The notes under the pieces: model-generated | Seen by the model: the letters and a program-made list of their open reading frames with translations, nothing else | The model's database searches: none | What the model was told of the DNA's origin: nothing | Source of the DNA: an uncultured Collinsella sp. | Lineage (GTDB): Bacteria; Actinomycetota; Coriobacteriia; Coriobacteriales; Coriobacteriaceae | DNA: 60,112 bases | Reading direction: 5' to 3' | Assembly (NCBI GenBank): GCA_900540905.1 | Contig: UQHR01000009.1 | Span: 1 to 60,112, forward strand | Made by a program: the position numbers and the translations under genes | Shown here: in pieces, positions 16,069 to 24,738 of the stretch | Position numbering within the stretch: the first letter of the stretch is position 1 | Layout of the letters: the number at the start of each line of letters is the position of its first letter

Positions 16069-16446
16069 CCTACAGTCGGGGCAGAGACCCTCGAAGATGG
16101 TGTAGTGCGACGTGACGTGCCAGCCGATTTGCTCGGACGCCTTGGCGTCGAGCTGGGCATCGAAGGGGAGCGGTACGTCGATGACGCGGCTGCACGAGGT
16201 GCAGATGATATGCGCATGCGGCTCGATCGTGCGATCGAAGCGGCTGCCGCCCGGCGTCTTGATGGAGAGAATCTCGCCGGCATCTGCCAAGAGATTGAGG
16301 TTGCGGTAGACCGTGCCGCGGCTGATCTTGTCATCCTGTTCGCGCACGGCGTTGTAGATTTCGTCGGCGGTGGGATGGTTATAGCTTTGGCGCACGGCGT
16401 CAAGAACCAGCTTTCGCTGCTTGGTATTCCTTCTTTGCACCGCCAT
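16066..16446 (-). CDS. Fur/PerR-family transcriptional regulator
   Basis: A 126-residue regulator of normal length. The N-terminal winged helix (about residues 1-75) is followed by HAHIICTSCSRVID and a final CPDC, giving the two CxxC structural-zinc pairs usual in PerR and Fur. Whether it senses peroxide, iron or zinc cannot be fixed from sequence. Upstream (about 16479-16496) lies TAAAT-N8-ATTTA, a Fur-box-like inverted repeat overlapping a TATCAT -10, consistent with autoregulation. Confidence 0.9.
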   Translation of the reverse strand: MAVQRRNTKQRKLVLDAVRQSYNHPTADEIYNAVREQDDKISRGTVYRNLNLLADAGEILSIKTPGGSRFDRTIEPHAHIICTSCSRVIDVPLPFDAQLDAKASEQIGWHVTSHYTIFEGLCPDCR

Positions 16447-16507
16447 GCGCCTCGCCTCTTTTCTATTAACGGTCGTAGGTAAATGATACCGTATTTAGCA
16501 CACAATA

Positions 16508-16918
16508 CTAATAATGAGGACTGAAACCGTCTTCATTGGCAAGTGGGGCTCGGGCCTGGGCGTCTACAAGGCGAAAACGCGTTCCCATGCGCTCGTAGGA
16601 GGCATGAAGCGCCTCGAGATGAGATAGGACGTTTGCCGGAGTTCCCTGTATCTCCATCTCGACTGAGCCGTCTTCCATGTTACGCACCCAGCCGGTGAGT
16701 GCGCGTGCCTGTGCGAGGTTGGTGTTGGTAAAGCGAAAACCAACGCCTTGGACTTGCCCCGCCCAGCGCAGGAAATAGCGCAGGGGAGTGTCTTGAGTGG
16801 CCTCGTCGCTTGCGAGTACGGTAAGCCTGCGGCGCAGCTCGAGCTCGACGTTTGATGGTTTTTGAGGCTCTCGACTGCCGCCGGTGACGCTGGAGAAGAA
16901 CGTATCGAAGAGGCCCAT
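16508..16918 (-). CDS. Acylphosphatase with N-terminal extension
   Basis: 136 residues. The C-terminal 90 form an acylphosphatase domain with GQVQGVGFR (catalytic Arg) and GWVRNMEDGSVE (catalytic Asn). The family hydrolyses acyl phosphates. The first 45 residues (GLFDTFFSSVTGG...) are an extension not seen in minimal acylphosphatases. It starts two bases after the stop of the preceding oxidoreductase gene, so the pair is one transcript. Confidence 0.88.
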   Translation of the reverse strand: MGLFDTFFSSVTGGSREPQKPSNVELELRRRLTVLASDEATQDTPLRYFLRWAGQVQGVGFRFTNTNLAQARALTGWVRNMEDGSVEMEIQGTPANVLSHLEALHASYERMGTRFRLVDAQARAPLANEDGFSPHY

Positions 16919-16920
16919 CG

Positions 16921-18027
16921 CTATGCCTGCTTGCCTGCGTCGGCCGGGAAGGTAATGCCGGCCTGCTGGCGCACGGCATCCATGATGCGCAGTGAGACGA
17001 GCGTGACATCGCGGTAGTGGCCAAGCTCGTGGCGTCCCGCCGGGGTCTCCCAAATCTCTTCCTTAACGTTATCGATGCCGTCGATGGCGGTGATAAAGTC
17101 TGTGAGTTCGTATTCCATAGTGTTGCTCGATTTGGGCAGGTCGAGCACGCGGCCGTTGTCGCCCTGTTCGCGCGGTGCCTCGGTCGCCGAGCCGCGTACG
17201 ACATCGCCGCGATAGTCGATGCGGACGTTGCGGGGCGTGGACAGATGGTCGATCTGGATAGTGCCACGCTCGCCTTCGATCTGCGAGGGCAGCAGGTCAT
17301 TCGTAATTTTGGAGTGCGCGAGCTCGACGGAGATGCGGCCTCCGCCGTAGCTGGCGAGGATGGAACCGCAGCCGTCGATGGGGCCGTGCGTGAGCTGTCG
17401 CGTGGTGGGGTCGAGCAGAGTAGTCATGCTCGTAAGGCCGGAGGGCATGCCGAAAATCTCGACCATGGGCTCGACGGCGTAGACGCCAATGTCCATGAGG
17501 GAACCCGATGCCATATTGCAGTCGAAGATATTGGTGGCGCGTCCCGCGAGAATCTCGTTGTAGCGCGAGGAATACTTGCCAAAGCGCAATGAGGCGCGGC
17601 GGATGGGGGCGATCTCGCCCAGGGCGTCCTCGATGGCGTGGAAGGCGGGATCGTGGAGGGGACGCATGGCCTCGAGGGCCACGACACCTGCTGCCTCGGC
17701 GGCGCGGAAGACTTCCAGCGCCTGCGCTTCGGTGGCGCAGAAGGGTTTCTCGACGATGACGTGCTTGCCACCGGCGATGCAGGCAAGGGCCTGCCCGTAG
17801 TGAAGTGCGTTAGGGCTGCCGATATAGACGGCGTCGACGTCGGCGGCTGCCGCAAGCTCATCGAGTGACGTAAAGTTTCGCTCGCCACCGCGCTCGGCGG
17901 TAAAGGCGGTACCGCGATTGGCGTCGCGTGAAAGCGTGCCCACAAACGCGGCTTGGTCGTTGGCGTTGACGACTTGGATAAAGTCGTCGGTGATCATGGA
18001 TGTGCCGATGGTCGCGATGCGCAGCAT
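16921..18027 (-). CDS. Gfo/Idh/MocA-family oxidoreductase
   Basis: A 368-residue NAD(P)-dependent dehydrogenase-like protein. The N-terminal Rossmann domain begins RIATIGTS, and VEKPFC marks the conserved EKP catalytic motif. The C-terminal part fits the family fold. The substrate, probably a sugar or cyclitol derivative, is unknown. The ATG at 18027 has AGGGGG five to ten bases upstream; the upstream frame is not coding. Confidence 0.9.
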   Translation of the reverse strand: MLRIATIGTSMITDDFIQVVNANDQAAFVGTLSRDANRGTAFTAERGGERNFTSLDELAAAADVDAVYIGSPNALHYGQALACIAGGKHVIVEKPFCATEAQALEVFRAAEAAGVVALEAMRPLHDPAFHAIEDALGEIAPIRRASLRFGKYSSRYNEILAGRATNIFDCNMASGSLMDIGVYAVEPMVEIFGMPSGLTSMTTLLDPTTRQLTHGPIDGCGSILASYGGGRISVELAHSKITNDLLPSQIEGERGTIQIDHLSTPRNVRIDYRGDVVRGSATEAPREQGDNGRVLDLPKSSNTMEYELTDFITAIDGIDNVKEEIWETPAGRHELGHYRDVTLVSLRIMDAVRQQAGITFPADAGKQA

Positions 18028-18100
18028 ACGTCCCCCTTGCGTTGTTTGGTCTACAGGATGAGTGTAGCGCGTGGGGATATAAAGCTGCGCGAAAACGCTA

Positions 18101-18586
18101 TTACAGGTCGCTCTCGTTAAAGCCGGTGTCGATATCGAGGTTGCTGCCGTCGGCCGCCGTGGTTGCGAGCTCATCGCAGCGCTCGTTGAGCTCGTGGCCG
18201 GCGTGACCCTTAACCCAGATGAACTCAACCTTGTGCTTACTTTTGGCGGTGAGTAGGCGCTCCCACAGGTCGCGGTTCTTGACGGGCTGCTTGTTGGCGG
18301 TTTTCCATCCGCGCTTTTTCCAGCCGTCGATCCAGTGCTTGTTGAAGGCGTTGACGACGTACTGCGAATCGGAATGGACTTCGACCTCGCAGGGGCGGTT
18401 GAGCGCCTCGAGCGCCACGATAACGGCCATGAGTTCCATACGGTTGTTGGTGGTCTTGGCGTAGCCGCGTGAAAGCTCGGAGGTGAAGGTCTTGCCGGCG
18501 GGGTTGGTGTATTTGAGTACGGCGCCGTAGCCGCCGCGTCCCGGATTTGATCGGGCCGAGCCGTCGGTGTAGATGATGACCTTCAC
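18101..18586 (-). CDS. rnhA: Ribonuclease HI
   Basis: A 161-residue RNase H that removes RNA from RNA-DNA hybrids. The catalytic acidic residues lie in YTDGSA, NRMELMA, SDSQYV and RCDELA, and HAGHELNE carries the conserved His. The GTG start at 18586 is supported by AAAGGA eight bases upstream and by the typical N-terminus KVIIYTDG. Confidence 0.95.
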   Translation of the reverse strand: MKVIIYTDGSARSNPGRGGYGAVLKYTNPAGKTFTSELSRGYAKTTNNRMELMAVIVALEALNRPCEVEVHSDSQYVVNAFNKHWIDGWKKRGWKTANKQPVKNRDLWERLLTAKSKHKVEFIWVKGHAGHELNERCDELATTAADGSNLDIDTGFNESDL

Positions 18587-18685
18587 ATGGTTCCTTTCGT
18601 TGGGTACGTTTCGTGTGAGTGACCATTGTAGCGCCATGCCCGCCGGGGGCTAGCAATCTACGATTTCTACCCCGTCTTCCGACAG

Positions 18686-19588
18686 TTAGTTGGCATGGAT
18701 GATGCGGTTGAGCTCGTCGAGGTATTGCTGCAAGAGGGGAGAGGGCTTGCGCCCGTCGTGCATGATATAGCCTACGTGCATCGTTGGGGCGTCTGCTAAC
18801 GGGATCGATGCCATACCCCATTGCATTTCATTGGAGAGGACACCGGTCGACAGGGTGTAGCCGTTCGACGTGATAAGTAAGTTGGTAAGTGTTCCGCGGT
18901 CCGAGATTCGTATGTTGCGGTCGCAAGGGATATAGCTAAAAGGTTCCTCGGCGTAATAGAAGGAGTTCGAGGTGCCTTGCTCAAAGCTGTAGCGCGTATA
19001 TGGTGTGAGGTCGGCAAGGGACAGCTGCGGGCGGCGGGCAAGCGGGTGGCGCTCGCTAACGAAGACGTGGACCGTCGCGTCGAATAGGGGATGGAAGCTC
19101 GCGCGCGCATCGGCAAAAGCCTTCTGCAGAACGCGGACGTTAAAGTCGTCCAGATAGAGGATGCCGATGTCGCTGCGAAACGCGCGGACGTCATCGATGA
19201 TCTGCGATGTGGTGGTCTCGCGCATGATGAACTCGAACTTGCTGTCGCGGCAGCGCTCGACCACGTTGACAAAGGCCTCGACCGAAAAGGCGTAGTGCTG
19301 GGCGGAGATGGCGAGGCGGGCTTGCGGGGTGCCGTCGTCCTCGTAGCGCGCCTCGAGCATGTCGGCCTGCTCTACGACCTGGCGCGCATAGCCCAAAAGC
19401 TCGGTGCCGTCGTTGGTGAGCGTGACGCCGCGGCTGGAGCGCGTAAAGATCTCCAGGTGGAGCTCCTGTTCCAGGCTTTTGACGGCGTTTGAGATGTTGG
19501 ACTGAGCGGTATAGAGGCGCTGGGCTGCGGCATTGATTGAGCCGGACTCTGCTACGGCGATCAGGAAACGAAGCTGCTGGAGGGTCAT
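18686..19588 (-). CDS. LysR-family regulator divergent from metY
   Basis: A 300-residue LysR-type regulator: an N-terminal winged HTH (LQQLRFLIAVAESGSINAAA) and a C-terminal effector domain. ATG 19588 is preferred over ATG 19597 because GAAAGG then lies nine bases away. It is divergent from metY with a GTTATC-N9-GATAAC inverted repeat between them, so it probably responds to a sulfur-amino-acid intermediate such as O-acetylserine or O-acetylhomoserine; this is inference from position. Confidence 0.9.
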   Translation of the reverse strand: MTLQQLRFLIAVAESGSINAAAQRLYTAQSNISNAVKSLEQELHLEIFTRSSRGVTLTNDGTELLGYARQVVEQADMLEARYEDDGTPQARLAISAQHYAFSVEAFVNVVERCRDSKFEFIMRETTTSQIIDDVRAFRSDIGILYLDDFNVRVLQKAFADARASFHPLFDATVHVFVSERHPLARRPQLSLADLTPYTRYSFEQGTSNSFYYAEEPFSYIPCDRNIRISDRGTLTNLLITSNGYTLSTGVLSNEMQWGMASIPLADAPTMHVGYIMHDGRKPSPLLQQYLDELNRIIHAN

Positions 19589-19607
19589 CGGCGCCATCCT
19601 TTCGAGT

Positions 19608-19628
19608 GTTATCTATAAAACCGATAAC
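19608..19628. promoter_or_regulatory. Inverted repeat, probable LysR-type operator
   Basis: GTTATC (19608-19613) and GATAAC (19623-19628) form a perfect inverted repeat with a 9-bp AT-rich spacer, in the T-N11-A size range of LysR sites, just upstream of the lysR start and in the shared region with metY. Confidence 0.5.
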
Positions 19629-19745
19629 AGGTTAGCGCTTTTAAGTGATTGACCGAGGGAAACAATGCTCGTACTATTCAAAACACACAAAGGCGGTAGG
19701 TAATTAAGCCAACCACGGAACCGGGATGCGAAAGGAGGCCCGCAT

Positions 19746-19799
19746 ATGAATTGCTTACTAAGACGAATGCCGGGCTCCTGTTTGCGCCCGTCGGCGTGA
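19746..19799 (+). CDS. 17-residue leader peptide upstream of metY
   Basis: A short frame MNCLLRRMPGSCLRPSA ends at TGA 19797-19799. It has an excellent SD: AAAGGAGG with seven bases to the ATG. It contains two Cys, two Met and three Arg, and its Cys-x-Arg-x-Ser-Ala ending resembles the Cys-containing leader peptides seen before sulfur-assimilation genes in actinobacteria. Its SD (GGAGGCCCGCAT) can pair with ATGCCGGGCTCC inside the frame, while CTCCTG near 19776 can instead pair with CAGGAG after the stop, giving two exclusive folds 60-120 nt before metY. Function in attenuation is inferred. Confidence 0.65.
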   Translation: MNCLLRRMPGSCLRPSA

Positions 19800-19861
19800 T
19801 CAGGAGACAGCGACTTACTTCTCTCTAATTTATTAACTTTTGTTCGATCAAGGAGATCATC

Positions 19862-21172
19862 ATGAGCCAGTTCATCAACAACCCCGAGCACACCTTTGGT
19901 TTCGATACCCTGCAGCTGCACGTTGGCCAGGAGAGTGCCGATCCTGCATCCGACTCCCGTGCCGTGCCTATCTACCAGACCACGAGCTATGTGTTCCGCA
20001 ACTCCCAGCACGCCGCCGACCGCTTTGGTCTTGCCGACGCCGGAAACATCTACGGCCGTCTGACCAACTCCACCCAGGGCGTCTTCGAGGATCGTATCGC
20101 CGCGCTCGAGGGTGGCGTGGCAGGTCTTGCCGTCGCCTCCGGTGCTGCTGCCATCACCTATACCCTGCAGGCCCTTGCCCAGGCCGGTGACCATGTGGTT
20201 GCCCAGAAGACTATCTACGGTGGCTCCTACAACTTGCTGGAGCATACGCTCTCCCAGTTTGGCGTCGAGACCACCTTCGTCGATGCCCATAACCTGGAAG
20301 AGGTCAAGGGGGCCATCAAGGACAACACCACGGTCATCTACCTCGAGACGCTCGGCAACCCCAACTCCGACATCCCCAACATCGACGCCATCTCCGAGAT
20401 CGCCAAGAAGCACGGTCTGCCGGTTGTCGTCGACAACACCTTCGGCACCCCGTATCTGTTCCGTCCGCTGGAGCATGGTGCCAACATCGTCGTCCACTCC
20501 GCAACCAAGTTCATCGGCGGCCACGGCACCTCGCTGGGCGGTGTGATCGTCGACGGCGGTAACTTCGATTGGAAGGCGAGCGGAAAGTACGCCCAGATCG
20601 CCGAGCCCAACCCCTCCTACCACGGCGTTTCGTTTGCCGAGGCTGCCGGTCCCGCCGCCTTCGCAACCTATGTCCGCGCTATTCTGCTGCGTGACGAGGG
20701 CGCCTGCATCAGCCCGTTCAACGCCTGGGTCCTGCTCCAGGGCACCGAGACTCTGTCGCTGCGCGTTGACCGTCATGTTGAGAACACCAAGAAGGTCGTT
20801 GAGTTCCTGGCTGGTGACAGCCACGTCGCCAAGGTGAACCACCCGAGCCTGCCTGAGCACCCCGATCACGAGCTCTATCAGAAGTACTTCCCCAACGGCG
20901 GTGCCTCGATCTTTACCTTTGAGATTAAGGGTGGCCAGGAGGCGGCCTGGAAGTTCATCGATCATCTGCAGGTGTTCTCGCTGCTTGCCAACGTGGCCGA
21001 CGTCAAGTCGCTCGTCGTGCACCCGGCTACCACCACGCACTCCCAGCTCTCTGCCGAGGAGCTCGCCGAGCAGAACATCACGCCCTCCACGATCCGTCTT
21101 TCCATCGGTACCGAGAACGCCGAGGATATCATTTGGGATCTGAAGCAGGCCTTCGCCGCGCTGGACGAGTAA
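19862..21172 (+). CDS. metY: O-acetylhomoserine sulfhydrylase (PLP enzyme)
   Basis: A 436-residue Cys/Met-metabolism PLP enzyme. SATKFIGGHG carries the Schiff-base lysine and YGRLTNST the phosphate-binding region. The length and the insert (NFDWKASGKYAQI) match O-acetylhomoserine aminocarboxypropyltransferase, which makes homocysteine from sulfide. AAGGAG lies about six bases before the ATG. Upstream is a structured leader with a short Cys-containing peptide. A LysR gene is divergent. A strong terminator follows. Confidence 0.93.
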   Translation: MSQFINNPEHTFGFDTLQLHVGQESADPASDSRAVPIYQTTSYVFRNSQHAADRFGLADAGNIYGRLTNSTQGVFEDRIAALEGGVAGLAVASGAAAITYTLQALAQAGDHVVAQKTIYGGSYNLLEHTLSQFGVETTFVDAHNLEEVKGAIKDNTTVIYLETLGNPNSDIPNIDAISEIAKKHGLPVVVDNTFGTPYLFRPLEHGANIVVHSATKFIGGHGTSLGGVIVDGGNFDWKASGKYAQIAEPNPSYHGVSFAEAAGPAAFATYVRAILLRDEGACISPFNAWVLLQGTETLSLRVDRHVENTKKVVEFLAGDSHVAKVNHPSLPEHPDHELYQKYFPNGGASIFTFEIKGGQEAAWKFIDHLQVFSLLANVADVKSLVVHPATTTHSQLSAEELAEQNITPSTIRLSIGTENAEDIIWDLKQAFAALDE

Positions 21173-21232
21173 GACGACTTGTGCAAGGACCCCTTGCGAC
21201 CCGATAGGTATAACTGCATAAAATGCCTGCTC

Positions 21233-21273
21233 AAGGCGCCTGTGCGAACAATGGTTGCACAGGCGCCTTTTTT
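21233..21273 (+). terminator. Terminator of metY
   Basis: A 13-bp stem (21233-21245 with 21257-21269) is followed by six T. The following 21274-21484 is an untranslated region with no gene I can support. Confidence 0.92.
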
Positions 21274-21484
21274 GCATAGAGCGGGTGCAAAAACAGGGTT
21301 TTTGACACGCTTTATGCATTCGAGTTGTGGAAAACTCCTGTTGAGAGGATGTGAGTTTTACGCAATTGACGTGCGCCTTTTGAGTAAAGCCGCAGGTCGC
21401 GATTTGCTCGGGGTACTATGCAGCGCGATTGAATCACACGCAGCTCAAACGCAGCAAAAACGCATTACGGAGGTTTCCAGCTAC

Positions 21485-22267
21485 ATGAGGATCGATTCAC
21501 GAAAACCGAAAGCCGCCGCCCTTTCCGCCGCTCTGACCGTGGCACTTTTGGCGGGCGCCGGCGCAACTGATGCCCACGCCGCAACACTGTCCGATACGGT
21601 TGGATCTACACCGTCCGAGACGACGCTGGTACAGCCCGTTGACTATCGCGGCGATGGTTATGGTTCCATGCAGGAGTGGAACGCCTCGATGGAGGCTAAG
21701 CGCGATTCCCTGGAGATGCGCGCTCAGATCATCATGAACATGTACGGTGACTATGCCACCGATGACGAGCGCGCTGTGCTGCAGGGTTGCATCGACGGTG
21801 CAGGTAGCCTGTTGACGATGGGGGAGGTCGACGCCAAGTCGACCGAGCTCGATGAGCTGCGCACTGCGCTTGAGGATGCCAAGCGCGAAGCGCTCGAAGC
21901 TGCCGCCGAGGCTGAGGCCGCTGAAGCTGCTCAAGCCGCACAGGCTTCGTATTACAGCGCTGGTTATGGCTCGTCCAACACGTCTGCCGCGTCTTATGCG
22001 AACGGGTCGGGTTTGACGCGTTCTGCCGGCGTCAATAACTATAACGGTCGCCGTGAGACGTATTACAGCAGCAATGTGCTTTACCACTATCGCACGGGCG
22101 AGTGGACCCAGGATTCCGAGGGCTTCTGGCGTGATTCCGATGGCTATTACGTTGTGGCTGCGGGCGATATGGCCCAAGGCTCGACCTTTACGGGCTCCAA
22201 GGGCGATTGTAAGGTCTATGACTCTGGCTGCGCTGCCGGAACCACCGACTACTACACCGGTTGGTAA
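21485..22267 (+). CDS. Secreted protein with C-terminal 3D/RlpA-like domain
   Basis: 260 residues. A signal peptide is evident (KPKAAALSAALTVALLAGAG...AHA, cut near residue 33). It is followed by a helical, Glu/Ala-rich region (to about residue 155), a Ser/Tyr/Asn linker, and a C-terminal domain ending DMAQGSTF...VYDSGCAAGTTDYYTGW. Three spaced aspartates there recall the 3D domain of cell-wall-active enzymes, and two cysteines could form a disulfide. A cell-wall function is likely but not proven. GGAGG lies about ten bases before the ATG. Confidence 0.7.
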   Translation: MRIDSRKPKAAALSAALTVALLAGAGATDAHAATLSDTVGSTPSETTLVQPVDYRGDGYGSMQEWNASMEAKRDSLEMRAQIIMNMYGDYATDDERAVLQGCIDGAGSLLTMGEVDAKSTELDELRTALEDAKREALEAAAEAEAAEAAQAAQASYYSAGYGSSNTSAASYANGSGLTRSAGVNNYNGRRETYYSSNVLYHYRTGEWTQDSEGFWRDSDGYYVVAAGDMAQGSTFTGSKGDCKVYDSGCAAGTTDYYTGW

Positions 22268-22296
22268 TGAGCCATAAGCCTATAGTCGTATGACGG

Positions 22297-22346
22297 ACGG
22301 GGGTCTCTACGTTGCTTTCGAGCAAACGTAAAGACCCCCGTCTTTT
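22297..22346 (+). terminator. Terminator of the secreted-protein gene
   Basis: ACGGGGGTCT pairs with AGACCCCCGT, with inner pairing ACGTT/AACGT, followed by CTTTTCT. Confidence 0.85.
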
Positions 22347-22456
22347 CTGTGCGCTTGAGCTAACAGAGCGTTTACCGTGGCGGTACGCCGCGCATATGGA
22401 TGCAGGGCACACTAGTTCATGAGAAGTAAGGTCTTTCTCTTGGAGGAAGTGGTCTT

Positions 22457-22663
22457 GTGAACGCTCGAGATATCGCCGTTGCCGCCATCGCACTGATGCT
22501 TGGCTGTCTTGGCCCTACGGCCGCGCTCGTCGCGGGCATGCAGGGGTCATGCGGGGCTGCTCCTATCGTGGTCGGTGCGCTGATCGCCGCTGCATTGCTG
22601 GGCAGCGCCGGTGTAGTTCTTTGCCGCGATGACGAGGACGAAGCTCCGGAGTCGCAGCTCTAG
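22457..22663 (+). CDS. Small membrane protein, function unknown
   Basis: A 68-residue protein with two hydrophobic helices (about 5-27 and 34-55) separated by MQGSCGAAP and ending in an acidic tail (RDDEDEAPES). GTG start at 22457 with GGAGG ten bases upstream. It has its own space between two terminators, so it is a separate transcript. I do not recognise the family. Confidence 0.6.
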   Translation: MNARDIAVAAIALMLGCLGPTAALVAGMQGSCGAAPIVVGALIAAALLGSAGVVLCRDDEDEAPESQL

Positions 22664-22700
22664 TCATCGAGAAGCTGACTGCGGGCTATAGATGAAGATA

Positions 22701-22738
22701 AAAGCCGCCGTAAGGGGAGTGCTCCTTGCGGCGGCTTT
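22701..22738. terminator. Bidirectional terminator
   Basis: AAAGCCGCCG (22701-22710) pairs with CGGCGGCTTT (22729-22738) with further inner pairing. It separates the small membrane protein gene from the convergent panE-like gene. Confidence 0.85.
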
Positions 22739-22771
22739 GCTGTTGAGTCTGTTGACGTGATGGGTCGGGCG

Positions 22772-23686
22772 CTACCAGCTTGCCTCGATTTCGCGAATAC
22801 GCTGATAGAGCCATTCGTTCTGCGGCGCCTGGATATCGTGCTTGGCTGCCAGGCGGCAAATGGTGCCCGCGAACTCCTCGACCTCGGTTTTGCGTCGCGC
22901 GACGCGGTCTTGCGCCATTGACGGCATGCCGGCAGGGTCGAGCCCCTCGATGAGGTGCACCATCTGCGTCAGGTCTGCTTCGGTGAGCCCGATGCCTTCG
23001 GCGTTGGCGACTGCAAGCGTCTCGCGCATGGCGGAAACAAAGCAGCGACGCTGCTCGGAGCCCTGCTCCGTGGCGCTTCCGTACGTGCCGCCGTAGGCCA
23101 TGCAGGTCTGGTTGATGCCGTCGTTGAGCATGAGCTTGGCCCACATGCGGTGTGCGATGTCGGCCTCGACGGTGTGGGCGATGCCACAGCGCGTGTAGAG
23201 TTCGTCGATGGCGGCGACGGTCGCGGGGTCGGTGCCGGCGGCCGCGCCAAAGCGAATCTCGCCGGTATTGGTAAAAGTGAGCTCGCCGTTGAGGAATACG
23301 GCGTCCATACCCTGGCAGATGCCCAGGACGGTGTGCTCCCAGCCAAAGCGCTCGGCGATTTTTTGCTCGCTGGTGATGCCGTTGCACAGCGAGGCAATGA
23401 GCGTATCGGTGGCCACGATGCGCTCCATGGTCTTGAGTGCCTGATCGAGACCGGTCGTCTTAACCGTGAGGATAACCAGGTCGACGGGCATGGCCTCGCT
23501 GGCACGGACGGACTTGAGCGCGCAAGGCTTGCCGTTGACGGTGAGCGCGTCGTTTGCGTGACGCTCGAAGCGCGCGTCGTCCATGACGTATTCGACGGCA
23601 TCGTTGCCGAGCGCCTGGGCGATCATGCTGCCGTAGAGCAGGCCGACACCGCCTTTGCCGATAAAGGCGACCTTGTTGATCTGCAT
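22772..23686 (-). CDS. Ketopantoate reductase family protein
   Basis: A 304-residue PanE/ApbA-family reductase. The Rossmann motif KVAFIGKGGVGLLYG opens it, LTVKT follows, and the C-terminal domain has the family Lys in RMWAKLMLNDGINQ. PanE reduces 2-dehydropantoate to pantoate for CoA synthesis; paralogues act on other ketoacids, and no pan genes are linked, so the substrate is open. ATG 23686 is chosen over 23695 because GGGGAG then has a nine-base spacer. Confidence 0.85.
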   Translation of the reverse strand: MQINKVAFIGKGGVGLLYGSMIAQALGNDAVEYVMDDARFERHANDALTVNGKPCALKSVRASEAMPVDLVILTVKTTGLDQALKTMERIVATDTLIASLCNGITSEQKIAERFGWEHTVLGICQGMDAVFLNGELTFTNTGEIRFGAAAGTDPATVAAIDELYTRCGIAHTVEADIAHRMWAKLMLNDGINQTCMAYGGTYGSATEQGSEQRRCFVSAMRETLAVANAEGIGLTEADLTQMVHLIEGLDPAGMPSMAQDRVARRKTEVEEFAGTICRLAAKHDIQAPQNEWLYQRIREIEASW

Positions 23687-23703
23687 GTGAATCATCTCCC
23701 CAT

Positions 23704-23730
23704 ATAAAAGGCGCCCGCGTAGGGGCGCCT
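23704..23730 (-). terminator. Terminator of the cyclase gene
   Basis: Read on the minus strand, AGGCGCCC(C) pairs with (G)GGCGCCT over a short loop, followed by TTTAT. Confidence 0.75.
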
Positions 23731-23804
23731 GATGGATTGTAAGCTGCCGGAGCGCCTCGCGCATGCGGGGCGGCGAATATATAGAAGAACGGATGCGCCG
23801 CGCG

Positions 23805-24575
23805 TTATGCCGCGGGGCAGACCGCAAAGACGCGCGCGGGGTATCCGACGCCATCGCGAACCTTGGGGAAGGTGCAGAAGATGACGGCGCCCGTGGCGGG
23901 GAGCTCATCCAGATGGTCCATGACCTCGATTTGATAACGATCAACCGAGAGGATGTACTGCTCACCGGGGTAGGGGTAGGCGTCCTCGCGCGTGGTTACG
24001 GTCGCGGGGTCGGTGTCTGCCGGCTCGTGGCCGATAGCGCCGATGTTGCGCTCTTCAACGAGCCATTTGATCGCGTCGAGGTCCCAACCGGGGTAGTGGG
24101 GCTGACCGTCCTCGTCCTTGTTCTCGAGGTCGGTCAGCTTGGACCAATCGGAGCGGAAGGCAACAAAGGCGTCCTCGGGAATACGGCCGTGCTCGTCCTC
24201 CCAGGCTTTAAGGTCCTCGACGGTCAGGATGAAGTCGGGGTTTGCGGCGCACTCCTCGTGCTTGTCAATCACGCAGAGCGGATGCATAAACTCGATGGGC
24301 TCGATCTCGCCAAGAGAACGCCCGTCGACATGAAAGTGGCGCGGCGCGTCGACGTGGGTGCCGTACTGCGAAGCGACCGAATACTGAAAGCAGCGCATGG
24401 GCGCGAGCATGTCCTCGGGCGTGTCGGGCAGATAATCGAAAAGCTTGGTGGACTCGAACGGCTTAAAGCCAAACCAGTGCGGGGTATCGCACGAAAGCGT
24501 ATGGGTGAGGTCGACCCAGCGATAATCGGTGCTTTTGAGCTGGGAGGCGAGGTTCCAAAGGTCGAGCGCGGGCAT
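23805..24575 (-). CDS. Cyclase-family (kynurenine formamidase-like) hydrolase
   Basis: A 256-residue metal-dependent hydrolase of the cyclase family. The signature SQYGTHVDAPRHF supplies the metal-binding His/Asp residues, and DLTHTLSCDTPHW opens the domain. Members include kynurenine formamidase and isatin hydrolase; the substrate here is unknown. AAAGGAG lies seven bases before the ATG. It has its own terminator and is divergent from the aldo/keto reductase. Confidence 0.87.
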   Translation of the reverse strand: MPALDLWNLASQLKSTDYRWVDLTHTLSCDTPHWFGFKPFESTKLFDYLPDTPEDMLAPMRCFQYSVASQYGTHVDAPRHFHVDGRSLGEIEPIEFMHPLCVIDKHEECAANPDFILTVEDLKAWEDEHGRIPEDAFVAFRSDWSKLTDLENKDEDGQPHYPGWDLDAIKWLVEERNIGAIGHEPADTDPATVTTREDAYPYPGEQYILSVDRYQIEVMDHLDELPATGAVIFCTFPKVRDGVGYPARVFAVCPAA

Positions 24576-24738
24576 GGTTGGCTCCTTTCATCGGGCTTTT
24601 TGCTGATGTTAAAGCGGTGCCGTGACGGCTCGATTTCCGCTGCGTTACGATACGTTCTCAATTGCGATTCCAAGTTGTTTCGGCGGCGTGACCGTTGTGT
24701 TTCGCGTGACCGGGACACCGATGGCGAAGGGAGGGGCC

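Noticed and set aside
19640..19861. SAM riboswitch or T-box upstream of metY
   Set aside because: The conserved core elements of SAM-I/SAM-IV and the T-box sequence are absent; a leader peptide explains the region better.
19613..21319. A long minus-strand open frame opposite metY
   Set aside because: metY is certain; the opposite frame spans the leader and terminator and shows no recognisable protein.
21274..21484. c-di-AMP (ydaO) riboswitch before the secreted 3D-like protein
   Set aside because: Considered because such genes often carry it, but the conserved core sequences are not visible.
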